DNA of 64,000 nt. It comes from Thiosocius sp963753845 (GTDB lineage Bacteria; Pseudomonadota; Gammaproteobacteria; Chromatiales; Chromatiaceae). Below, one piece after another: positions 44,290 through 54,400 of this stretch (positions within the stretch are counted from its first letter, which is position 1; each line of letters starts with the position of its first letter). The notes beneath the pieces are model-generated. The model was given only the letters and a program-made list of their open reading frames with translations. It made no database searches and was not told where the DNA came from. The position numbers and the translations under genes were made by a program. Location of the stretch: positions 1-64,000 of the forward strand of contig CAVWEI010000034.1 of NCBI GenBank assembly GCA_963753845.1, given 5' to 3'.

Positions 44290-45431
44290 TGGCTGAAATT
44301 CAGAAGTTGGCTGAAAAAATGCGCGACGCCGCGGCTGGGCAGAGTCCGCTGCGTCGGCGACTGCTGTTGTGGGTCGGGGTGCCTACCCTGATGGCATCGT
44401 TGTACTACGGTGTGCTTGCAACGGACCTGTACCAGTCTGAGGCCATGTACACCATCCAGGGGTCCGACATGCGTGCAGGCGGCGGCCTGGATTCGCTGAT
44501 CGGTGCCTTGTCGATCAGCGGTGGCAGCAGCGAATACGATGCCCGCTCCGTCCAGGAATATATCCTGTCGCGCGATGTGTTGCGGCGCCTGGAGCGCGAG
44601 GAGGGCTTTCTCGGTCACCACAGGGATGCTGCCATCGACTGGTTGGCCCGCATCCCGGCGGACGCGACCTTTGAACAGGCTTACGAGTCCTACGATGATC
44701 TGGTGGACGTGCGCTACGACAGCCAGTCGGGCGTGTCTGAACTGACCGTGAAAGCGACGACTGCGGAAGACGCCCAGCGTTTCGCATATGCGATTCTGCG
44801 CTATGCCGAGACCATGGTTAACGAGCTTTCGGAGCGGGCGCGGTTGGACCGCATGGAATTTGCGCTGAGCGAGGTCAAAGCGGGTGAGCGACGGCTGGCT
44901 AGGGCGCGACAGGCGATCCTGGAGTTGCAGCGCGAGGGCGAGGAGATCAATCCGGTGGAATCGGCCAGCGCTGTTTTCGATATTCGCAGTCAGCTTGACG
45001 TTGAGCTGTCCAAGGCCCGTGCAGAGCTGGGCCAGATGGAGTCCTTCATGCAGCCTGGTGCCCACCAGGTCCAGGTGCTGAAGCAGAAGGTCGCATCTCT
45101 CGAGGAGCAGATCCGCAAGGAAAACCTGAAGCTGGTCGATTCGCAATCCCAGAGCCTGAGCGCATCCATTGCACGCTTCGAACCCCTCGTGTTGGAAAAG
45201 GAGTTTGCCGAAAAGGCATACCAGTCGTCGCTCACGTCGCTCGAAGTGGCCCGTACCGAGGCGGCCCAGCAGCACAGATACCTGGCGATCATAGTCACCC
45301 CATCGGTTCCCGATGAACCTACGCACCCGAAGCGAATCTGGGGTGTTCTCACCGTATTTACCCTGTCTCTGCTGGCGTTCGGCATAGTTTCGCTGTTGTT
45401 GGCTGCAGCGCGTGAGCATTCGAGGCTGTGA
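44289..45431 (+). CDS. kpsE: Capsule export inner-membrane protein KpsE
   Basis: Polysaccharide co-polymerase-like protein spanning the inner membrane at both ends (about residues 28-44 and 352-374). Between them is a periplasmic domain containing YQSEAMYTIQGSD and a long coiled coil (about 180-300, RLDRMEFALSEVKAGERRL onward). The VTPSVPDEPTHPKRIWGVL motif before the second span is typical of KpsE/BexC. It bridges KpsMT to the outer-membrane channel. ATG 44289 overlaps the KpsT stop as TGATG; a GTG one codon earlier is possible. Confidence 0.92.
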   Translation: MAEIQKLAEKMRDAAAGQSPLRRRLLLWVGVPTLMASLYYGVLATDLYQSEAMYTIQGSDMRAGGGLDSLIGALSISGGSSEYDARSVQEYILSRDVLRRLEREEGFLGHHRDAAIDWLARIPADATFEQAYESYDDLVDVRYDSQSGVSELTVKATTAEDAQRFAYAILRYAETMVNELSERARLDRMEFALSEVKAGERRLARARQAILELQREGEEINPVESASAVFDIRSQLDVELSKARAELGQMESFMQPGAHQVQVLKQKVASLEEQIRKENLKLVDSQSQSLSASIARFEPLVLEKEFAEKAYQSSLTSLEVARTEAAQQHRYLAIIVTPSVPDEPTHPKRIWGVLTVFTLSLLAFGIVSLLLAAAREHSRL

Positions 45432-45683
45432 GACTCAAAGGCCAGGGATCAGATAGCTGCCGGGTGATATCCTTGCAGGGAGATCTGGCTCCTGATGGCA
45501 ATAGATCGAGGAATCGGGAAATAGGCCGGTGCCGGCCCGGTCTGTGCGAGTGAAGTATGATGCGGCAAAGGTAGAGTGGTCGTTGAGCGTGCCCGTCGAT
45601 GCACCCATTTGGCTTTCTTCCCGTCCGGCTTCCGATTATTCGGGTAATTTTGTGTGCCTGAGCACAGGCTTCGAGAAAGATTG

Positions 45684-47429
45684 ATGGACGCTATGAGACA
45701 CGCGAAAGAATTGAGCCACATCTGGTCGGCGAAGCTGTTTCTTGTTGCATGGTTGCTACTGTTCGTGGGGCAGGCCGCGAACGCCGCGATTGCGGCGGCC
45801 GCGGTGGCCGAATCCGCAGAGCCGGTACCCGGTGTGCCGCTGATGTCGCAGACGCCGCGGACATTGCCGGCAAACCCCGCACAGCCGGCCTCGGCCATGT
45901 CGCCGCCGCTCGCGCCGTCATCAACTGGAAACGGTGGGGTGCAACCTTTCGGCGCCAACCTGTTTACCGGTAATTTCCTGAAGACCCGCGAGGACGGCCT
46001 CAACCCGGATTACGTCGTAGCGAGGGGGGACCAGGTTGCCGTTTTCGCCTGGGGTTCCGTAGAGATCAACGACCTGTTCACGGTGGACGCCCAGGGAAAT
46101 ATTTTCTTGCCGGGCATTGGACCGGTGAAGCTACAGGGTGTACGCAACGCCGACCTGTCGCGCGTGGTGCGCGCAAAGATCGGCGACGTCTACATCAACA
46201 ATTTCAACGTCTACACCAACCTTGTGACCGCGCAACCGGTATTGGTCTATGTCACAGGTTTTGTCCGGCATCCCGGGCGCTATGCGGGGCTTCCAAACGA
46301 CACATTGTTGTTTTACCTGGATCTTGCCGGAGGCATCGACACGGATCTTGGCAGCTACCGCCGTATTGATGTGATGCGCGACGGACGCGTGCTGGCAAAA
46401 GTAGATCTGTACGATTTTCTTCTCAATGGCCGCATTCCGCGTATCACCCTGCGCGCTGGTGACACTATTCTGGTAAAGAAACGCGGGCCGGTGATCGAAC
46501 TCGACGGCGATGTGGCCCGTGCAGCGCAGATCGAGTTGACGCCCGGGGCAAGGAGGGGAAAAGACCTGCTCGATGTGGTGCCTCAAGCGGCGGGTGCGGT
46601 CGAGGTTTCGATGTTGGGCTTTCGTGGTGGCCGGCCTTTCAACCGCACCTTGTCGGTTAGTGCCTTCGAGTCGATTGAGTTGGCGGACGGCGATCGCGTG
46701 ATGCTCAGCGGTTCCGGGCTCTCACCCACGGTACTGGTCAAGATCGAAGGCGAACATCTTGGCGCGCCGGTGATGTCGGTCAAGCGCGGCGCGCGGCTCG
46801 TGGACGTGCTCAACCACATCAGGGTCAACGGGGAGCTGGCCGACGTCCAGGCCGTACACCTTTTTCGTCCCTCGGTGGCCAAAGCGCAGAAAGACTCGAT
46901 CAACGACAGCCTGCTCCGCTTGGAGCGTGAGTCTCTGCTGGCCTTGTCCAGTTCACGCGGCGAGGCGGAGATCCGTTCCACAGAGGCGGATCTCGTACAG
47001 AAGTTTATTGAACGTGCGCGCCTGATTGAACCGCTCGGCCGCGTCGTCACGGTGCGTGATGGGGTTCAACAGAACATCCCGCTTGAGCCCGACGATACCA
47101 TCGTGATTCCACGCAAGACGGATGTGGTGCGGGTGTCCGGTCAGGTGATGGTCGCCCAGGCGATCGTGCATCGCCCGGGATTCACGGTGGCGGACTATAT
47201 TTCGATGGCCGGCGGCTTCGCGGTGCGGGCCGACGAGGGTAGAGTGCTGCTGCTCAAGCCAGATGCCGCCGTGGGCATCACGCAACTGGACGGCAAGGTG
47301 GGCCCCGGTGACGAAATACTGGTGCTCCCGAAGGCGGACACGAAATGGGTGCAGCGGACTGCAGACGTCATGGATATCATCTACAAGGTGGCCATTGCTG
47401 CTGCTGTGGCAATTGATCTGACTAATTGA
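45684..47429 (+). CDS. kpsD: Capsule outer-membrane export protein KpsD-like
   Basis: About 581 residues. An N-terminal signal peptide (hydrophobic core LFLVAWLLLFVGQAANA, likely cleaved after Ala) precedes a Pro/Ala-rich linker. A polysaccharide-export (Poly_export) domain follows: VARGDQVAVFAWGSVEINDL, QGNIFLPGIGPVKLQG and VYVTGFVRHPGRYAGLP, the classic SLBB-type VxVxGxVxxPG. Repeated SLBB-like units come next (VVRVSGQVMVAQAIVHRPGF). Size matches KpsD rather than Wza. ATG 45684 has GAGAAAG upstream; a GTG at 45654 is less likely. It is separated from KpsE by about 250 bp, so a second promoter is possible. Confidence 0.9.
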   Translation: MDAMRHAKELSHIWSAKLFLVAWLLLFVGQAANAAIAAAAVAESAEPVPGVPLMSQTPRTLPANPAQPASAMSPPLAPSSTGNGGVQPFGANLFTGNFLKTREDGLNPDYVVARGDQVAVFAWGSVEINDLFTVDAQGNIFLPGIGPVKLQGVRNADLSRVVRAKIGDVYINNFNVYTNLVTAQPVLVYVTGFVRHPGRYAGLPNDTLLFYLDLAGGIDTDLGSYRRIDVMRDGRVLAKVDLYDFLLNGRIPRITLRAGDTILVKKRGPVIELDGDVARAAQIELTPGARRGKDLLDVVPQAAGAVEVSMLGFRGGRPFNRTLSVSAFESIELADGDRVMLSGSGLSPTVLVKIEGEHLGAPVMSVKRGARLVDVLNHIRVNGELADVQAVHLFRPSVAKAQKDSINDSLLRLERESLLALSSSRGEAEIRSTEADLVQKFIERARLIEPLGRVVTVRDGVQQNIPLEPDDTIVIPRKTDVVRVSGQVMVAQAIVHRPGFTVADYISMAGGFAVRADEGRVLLLKPDAAVGITQLDGKVGPGDEILVLPKADTKWVQRTADVMDIIYKVAIAAAVAIDLTN

Positions 47430-48340
47430 GCGCTGACGGCGGAATGCCGCCGTTCCCGGAGGGCCGGACCGAAAGCGGCGAATGCATGCAGGATCTCGTG
47501 GAAAAACTTCAACTGCGCCGCTGGGCCGAGTCGGTAACAGCGTCTGTCGGCACTGCGGTCCGCAGATGCCGGCCGTCTTCCGCGTCTCGCAGTAAGATCC
47601 TTTATCTCCACGTGGCCAAGGCCGGAGGCAGCAGTTTCAACCTTTTCTTGCAGGACAATTTCAACGGCGAATCGCACTGCGAAAGATATATCGAGAGACA
47701 GGAAGGACCGGACGGGCGCCAGAGACGGCATCTTGGCAATCTCGATCACCTTCGCAGCCTCGATTACATCTCCGGCCATCTCACTTATCCAATCCTGGAG
47801 GGCAGCGAGCTCGATCTGAACGACTATTTGCTCGTTACCATTCTTCGGCACCCCTTTGCGCAAACCATTTCACACATGAACTGGGTGATAAAGATATCTG
47901 AAGATCCGGAAGGCGTCCTTTTCAAGAGTTCGAGGCCCGATGTGCAACAGATGTCACTGAAGCTTCGAGCCGTGGAAGGTTGGTCGCCCGATACAGTGGT
48001 TTGTTGGCTCGAGCAATACCCGAACTGGTTCAAGAACAACCAGGCGCGATACTTTGTGTCGCCCGATCGACTCAGTGACAACGCGATCCTGGAGGTTCTT
48101 CACCGATTGGACCTGGTCGGTGTCACCGAGCGGATAGACGCGTTCGTATCAAAGTTCCGAAACATGGCAAGGTTGAGGGGCAGGGCCGGAACAAAGCCGG
48201 TTCCCCACGAAAATCGAAACAGCAGCTACCAAGTGCCATTGTCCGTGCTGGACGATCCCAGGTTGCAGCGCTTTCTGGCTGAATACAACAGGTTCGATAT
48301 GGCGATGTACACTCACGCCGAAAGTGTGCTTGCGCCCTGA
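47426..48340 (+). CDS. Sulfotransferase family protein (up to 304 aa)
   Basis: P-loop sulfotransferase of the Sulfotransfer_2 type. The core starts at about residue 57: KILYLHVAKAGGSSFNLFLQ (5'-phosphosulfate loop, with Ala-Gly-Gly in place of Thr-Ala-Gly). Then come a YISGHLTY strand and the 3'-phosphate-binding segment LLVTILRHPFAQTISHM. A conserved late VGVTERIDAFVSKFRNM matches the family's terminal helix. The maximal frame begins TTG 47426, overlapping the KpsD stop; ATG 47444 and ATG 47486 are alternatives and the sequence does not decide. Placement directly after the capsule export genes suggests it sulfates the capsule. Confidence 0.8.
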   Translation: MSADGGMPPFPEGRTESGECMQDLVEKLQLRRWAESVTASVGTAVRRCRPSSASRSKILYLHVAKAGGSSFNLFLQDNFNGESHCERYIERQEGPDGRQRRHLGNLDHLRSLDYISGHLTYPILEGSELDLNDYLLVTILRHPFAQTISHMNWVIKISEDPEGVLFKSSRPDVQQMSLKLRAVEGWSPDTVVCWLEQYPNWFKNNQARYFVSPDRLSDNAILEVLHRLDLVGVTERIDAFVSKFRNMARLRGRAGTKPVPHENRNSSYQVPLSVLDDPRLQRFLAEYNRFDMAMYTHAESVLAP

Positions 48341-48424
48341 TGAAGGGCCGCGCTTGGACATCGTCAGAGATAAGCAATGATGAATGTGGCTCCCTGGGGA
48401 GGGGAAAGAGCCAATGAGGAAAGT

Positions 48425-51400
48425 ATGACTGCCAATATTACAAAATTGTCGGAGTCCGCCCTTAAGCGCGGCGATCCCGAGTCCAGGGAGGCGCTGGCCG
48501 AGAAAACCGTCCTGCTGGTCCTGGGCATGCACCGTTGTGGCACCTCTGCAGCGACCAGGGTCATGAGTCTCCTCGGCGCGGACCTCCCTTCCAATCTCAT
48601 GCTGCCCAAGGCAGACAACAATGAGGCCGGTTTTTGGGAGTCACTGGACACCTATAAGCTGAATGACAAGATCCTCGAGTCGGCGGGGTCCAGATGGGAC
48701 GATTGGCGCCGGTTCAATCCGGACTGGGTTCGGTCTCCCAAGGCAAGGGAATACAAAGGGCAGGCTTTGGAAATTCTCGAGAAGGAATTCGGAAAGTCGC
48801 CACTGTTCGTCCTGAAAGACCCAAGGATTTGCCGTCTGCTGCCGTTTTGGCTGGAGGTGTTTCGGGAGTTCGATTCTGAAGTCAAGTGCTTGCTGCCGTT
48901 GAGAAATCCTCTGGAAGTAGCCGCTTCGCTGAAGGAACGCGACGGTTTTAGCCCAGCGAAGTCTTACATGCTGTGGTTGCGCCATGTTCTCGATGCGGAG
49001 AAGGCGACGCGCAAAACGCCACGTGTGTTTTTCGCTTACGACGATCTTCTTATGGATTGGCGGGATACGGTCGTGCGGGTGTCCGATCGGCTGGATTTGA
49101 GCTGGCCCCGGAAGGCGGCAATCGCCGAAGTCGAAATAGATAGATTCCTCGACCATAGACATCGTCATCATAGCATCGGCAAAGCAGATATTGATCACCG
49201 TCCGGAAGTGGCAGGATGGGTTAGGAAGGCATCCAAGGCGCTGGCAACTCTTACAGAGAATCCGCATGCAAAGAAAACGCTCAGGCACCTCGATTCGATA
49301 CGCGGCGAGTTCAACCGGGCGAGTGATGCACTGGGCGCAGTGCTGCTTGCCGAAGAGATAGCGAGAAAAGAAGCGGAGCAGATGGTCTCTGAGGTTGAGG
49401 TCAGGTCGAACCAGTTGAGCGACCAGCTGGACCAGCGCAACAAAAAGGTCGCCGAGCTGGAAGAAAAGGCCAGGAATCACGATGAGATCATAAAGAAACT
49501 CCGCGAGGATGTTGCTGATCGAGATCAGCGCACTCAGGCCCTCGAGCATCGTACTGAAGAGCAGAACGCTGCTATGGAAGTGTTGAAACAGGCAGCTACT
49601 AATCAGAATACGCAGATCGAAAAATTGAATCGGCAGATTATCGATCAGGAAAAGGCGCTTTCCAAGCTGGGGTCGGTGCTGGCCGAGCGTGAGACCCGCA
49701 TTGCCGAATTGGACCGTCTCCTGTTAGATCAGAAAACGATGCTGGCCGAGCGTGAGACCTGCATTGCTGAACTGGACCGTCTCCTGCTAGATCAGAAAAA
49801 CATGAGTCGGGATCTTCGATCAGAGATTTCGAACGGGGATAAGCGGTTCGCAGAGCTCAAGCGAAGATCCACAGAGCAAGAAGTACGCATCACCGCTTTA
49901 CAGAACGAAAACAGGGTGAAGACGCAAGAGAACACGAAGCTTTCTTTTCTTGAAAGCCAGGTCAGCGCATTGCATTCCAAAAACGACGTCCTGGTCTCGA
50001 AGGTGCGGGGGGCAGAAAGGCTCAGCAGTACTTCTTTGATCAGGCTGAATGCCGCACAAACTGTCTCGCGCAGGAATTCGCTCAGCGGTGATTCTGATCC
50101 AAACGCCAATCTGCATTCGCAACCCGGTGAGCAAGTCTGGTATCCGCCGAGGAACTGTTGCGGATCCAAACTCAGTTTGCGCGAGCGAATTAGGCTGCAG
50201 AAGAAAGCAAAGCGGTTATTGGCAAGTCGACTTTTCGATGAAGATTGGTATGTCCTCACGTATCCAAACGTCGTGTTGAATGGCGATGATCCTCTGTGGT
50301 TCTGGTTGATTCGGGGCTGGAGAGACTTGCAGAACCCCAACCCTTTCTTCGATATGCGCTGGTATCGCAAACAGAACCCTGATGTTGCCTCGGCCGGGGT
50401 AAACCCCTTGTTTCATTTCCTGGAACATGGGGCTGCAGAGCTCCGTGATCCGGGTCCTCTATTCAGCTGCCGCTGGTATTTGCATGACAATCCTGACGTT
50501 GAGGCCGCCGGCGTCAACCCGCTAGTCCACTACATGAAATTTGGTTTATCGGAAGGTCGTAAGCCGAACCCGCTATTCGACCCCAATTGGTACCGGGAAC
50601 AGAACCCCACATTGGCCGGGGATGGTGTTGACCTCCTTCGAAACTACCTCACCAACGACGGCAATGAGGTGCAGAATCCCAGTCCATTGCTTCACGGCGC
50701 CTGGTATCTTAATGAATACCCGGATGTCTCAAGGTCTGGGATGAATCCACTGATCCACTATTTGAGGCACGGCCGTTTTGAAGGTAGAAAACCAAATAGT
50801 CTCTTCGATGGCGGCTGGTATCTGAAGAACCACTCCGACGTCAGGCATGCAGGCCTCGACCCCTTGGAACATTACCTGATGTTCGGCGCAAAGGAAGGCC
50901 GCGACCCAAGCCCGCTTTTTGACACCGACTGGTATGTGTCCCAAAACCCGGAAGTGGTTTCGCTGAACGTCAATCCGTTGGAACACTATCTCAGCGCTTG
51001 GCTGACAAGCGGAGACGCGGCGCCACCGATGCCGGTATCACGCATAGAGCCAAGCCAATTATCCGTTGGTAAGGCCGAGTTTCCCGATAAACCGGCAGAT
51101 CTATTTGGATTGAGGAAGCCGTCGCCGCAACTGCCGATCTTCCCAGGTAAAAAAGCCAGCCTTGCCGGGCAAAAGAATATGCTGTTGTGCGCGCATGCGG
51201 CCAACGGCCAATTGTTTGGTGGAGAACGTAGTTTTCTCGATTTGCTGGAGATGCTTGCAGAGATAAGGATAAATGTTCATGTGGTTGTTCCCAAAAACAA
51301 CCCGGATTACCTGGCAAAGATTCTTGAGCTTGCAGTCGAGGTGGTCCACGTCCCTTATAAATACTGGTCAGCCGGCGAGGAGATGAATGCCACCACGGTT

Positions 51401-54400
51401 GCTGCACTGACTGCCTACATGATGCAGCGCGATATCGATTTGGTACATGTCAATACCATTGTCGTACGAGAACCCCTTTTTGCAGCCCGTAAACTTGGAA
51501 TCCCGTCGATCACGCATGTCCGTGAGAGTATTGTCGCCGATAGATGGATGAGCGAAATGCTCGGTGTGTCGGAGCAGGAGATCATACAAGAGGTGATTTC
51601 TGCCGCGGACTATGTGATAGCCAATTCCAAGAGGACAGCAGCCGAGTTCAATAAGGAAGGCGCCACGTTCGTCGTGCCGAATAATTTCGATCTCACTCGT
51701 CTCGATCTTGAGAACAAGATTGATCCCGATGAGATCAAGGTTGGCCTGATCAGCAGCAATATTCCGAAGAAAGGCATCGAAGATTTTGTAAGGCTGGCCA
51801 AGGCCTGCAGCACGGAAATTCCCAATTTATTCTTCTATCTCATTGGCCCCAAGAATCAGCACCTCGGCGACCTGATCGCACGTCAAGCAGCCGGAGGTCT
51901 CAGCGAAAACCTGCGGTTTGTTGACTATCAGAAGACTCCGGAGGAGGCGCTCGCGCACGTTAACATTGTGATGAGCCTGTCCCATTTTGCGGAATCTTTT
52001 GGCAGAACTGTGGCAGAAGGTTTGGCAGCCAGGCGGCCTGTTGTCGTTTACGATCTTGGTGCCGCGCAAGACCTCGTGCAGTCAGGAGAGAGTGGGTTTG
52101 TGATTCCTTTTCCAGAATGGGAAGAAGCCATTCCGTTTCTGCAAATGCTTGCTCGAGATCCTCGCAAGATCCAAGCGATGGGGGAGCAAGGCAGGGCATT
52201 TATTGAACAGAATTACTCTCGACAGGTTGGCATAGATTCATTGGCGAAAGCCTATGAAAGGATCTTTACTGCGTCTGCTCTCGTAGCAGCCGATTCAGAA
52301 GCGCTTGGGCGTCGAATTTTTCCGGCGCGTATAATGCGTAATGAGCGTCTCGAAAAAGTGGCAAACCTGAGGCTTGCATACTTCTGCTGGCATTTCCCGG
52401 TACCCTCTGAAACGTTCGTGTTGAACGAGTTGCGTTTGCTGGTGGCGCAAGGGGTCGATGTCGCGGTCTATTGCAAACAGACTCCTTATCCGGATTTTAA
52501 ACCGGATTTCGATATCCGTTGGGAGCGGGTTGCCGATGTCGATGACCTGGCGCATAGACTCGTAGAGTCGAAACGCACTTTCGTGCACGCCCATTTCACC
52601 TATCCAACAGTAACCAATATGGTTTGGCCCGCATGTGAAAAGTCCGGACTTCCGTTCACTTTTATTGCGCACGCCCAGGATATTTTCAAGTATGAGAATG
52701 ATAGAAAGAATCGGATTGCTGAGATCGTAAGTTCGCCGCTTTGCCGGGCGGTATTCACCCTGGGTACTTTCCATAGGAAGTTTTTGGCGGAGCGCGGTGT
52801 CCCACTGAACAAGATTGTTATAAATCCAAATGCGATCGATACAAATAGATTCCCTTTTCAGCCGCCGAAGCCAAGGGAGGGTCGGAGTCTGCTTAGGGTT
52901 TGCGCTGTACATCGACTGACGCGGAAGAAAGGGTTGCACAATCTTGTAGGCGCGGCGTCTCAACTCAAAAATGATTCGATCGAGTTCAATATCTACGGTT
53001 ATGGCGATGAAGAAGAACCGCTTCAGGCCCTGATTAAAGAACACGGGCTTGCCAATGTGAAGCTATGTGGCCCTCTCAAAACCACTGCCGAAGTGGTAGA
53101 TGTATTGCGGGAACATGACCTTTTTGCGAGTCCCTCCATTCGGACGGATGACGGCGATATGGATGGAATTCCAACGGCAGTTGTGGAATCCATGGCCGTT
53201 GGTACGCCGGTCATCGTTACCGACGTCGCCAGCATCCCGGATCTGGTGCAGGACCAGGTAACTGGGATAGTTGTTGCACCCGACTCGCCGCAGGATCTTG
53301 CTAGAGGAGTAACCCGGTTTTTCACGCTTGACGACGAAGCGGTGTCATCACTTGCGCTCAACGCGCGCAGGGCGGTTGAGGCCAGGCATGACGTACGAAG
53401 GTTGACCAGCACGCTGAAACGCGTTTGGTCTGTTGACCGCGTTGATATTGTCATAGTCAGTTGGAACAACATTGATGAACTCAAGGAGGTCATCGCCCGC
53501 GTATTCGAGAATACAAAGACGCCTTTTCATCTCACCATCTGCGACAACAAAAGTGGTTTAGAAGTCCGTTGCTTCCTTAGTGATCTGCAGGAGCGGTTCG
53601 ACAATGTCACTATCGTATTCAACGACGTCAACCGGTTTGTTGGACCGGGGACGAATGTAGCGATAGAGCAGGGAAGAGGGAAGTACATTATTTACCTATG
53701 TGGAAAGGAAGGTTTCTCCGTGGCCGAGGGCTGGGAGGACGCAATGATTGCGTTTATGGACGAGAACCCCGGTGTGGGTATTGCCGGAACGCTCGGCCAT
53801 AGTCCCTCCTACCTGACGGGGTCTGCGTTTGCAGATGGAATAAGTGAGTTCCAAAATTTCCGCAACAAGGGTTTCGCCGAAAAGAATCCAGATCGGACCT
53901 TCTTTCATGTCCAGGGAGGTTTGTTCATTCTCCGTCGAGAGATGGTCGATGCGATAGGCGGATTTAACGAATCGGTGCCGCACGCCTATACGGATGTTGA
54001 ATACAGTTTTTACGCGGAGAGCCAGGGATGGGGGCTCGGAAACATCCCCTCAGTACTTGCGCTATATAACAAGACCGCTCCTGACATCTGGTCACGCGTT
54101 CACGAGGGAATAAAGGTCCTGCATCCGCCGCGGCTCCGAGATCTAGAATTACTGGATCGGATTGCACGAAGGAGTACATCGTTTTGCAATGTGTGTGGCT
54201 GGTCGGGTAGCGAGTTTGCGCTTTCGGACGGCGTAAGAAGTTGCCCCGACTGCGGGTCTAATCCGGAGCACAGGACACTATATCGTTTCATTGCCGAATC
54301 GATTTTTCCCTATCGCAGGCTGCCGGCGCTCTGGATCAATCCGCATCAATGCCTTAAGGAGTTCTGGGAGAAGTCGTTTCAAGGGCCGCAATTGTCTGAG

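Noticed and set aside
44070..45419. 449-codon minus-strand frame
   Set aside because: Antisense to KpsT/KpsE, both of which are clearly real.
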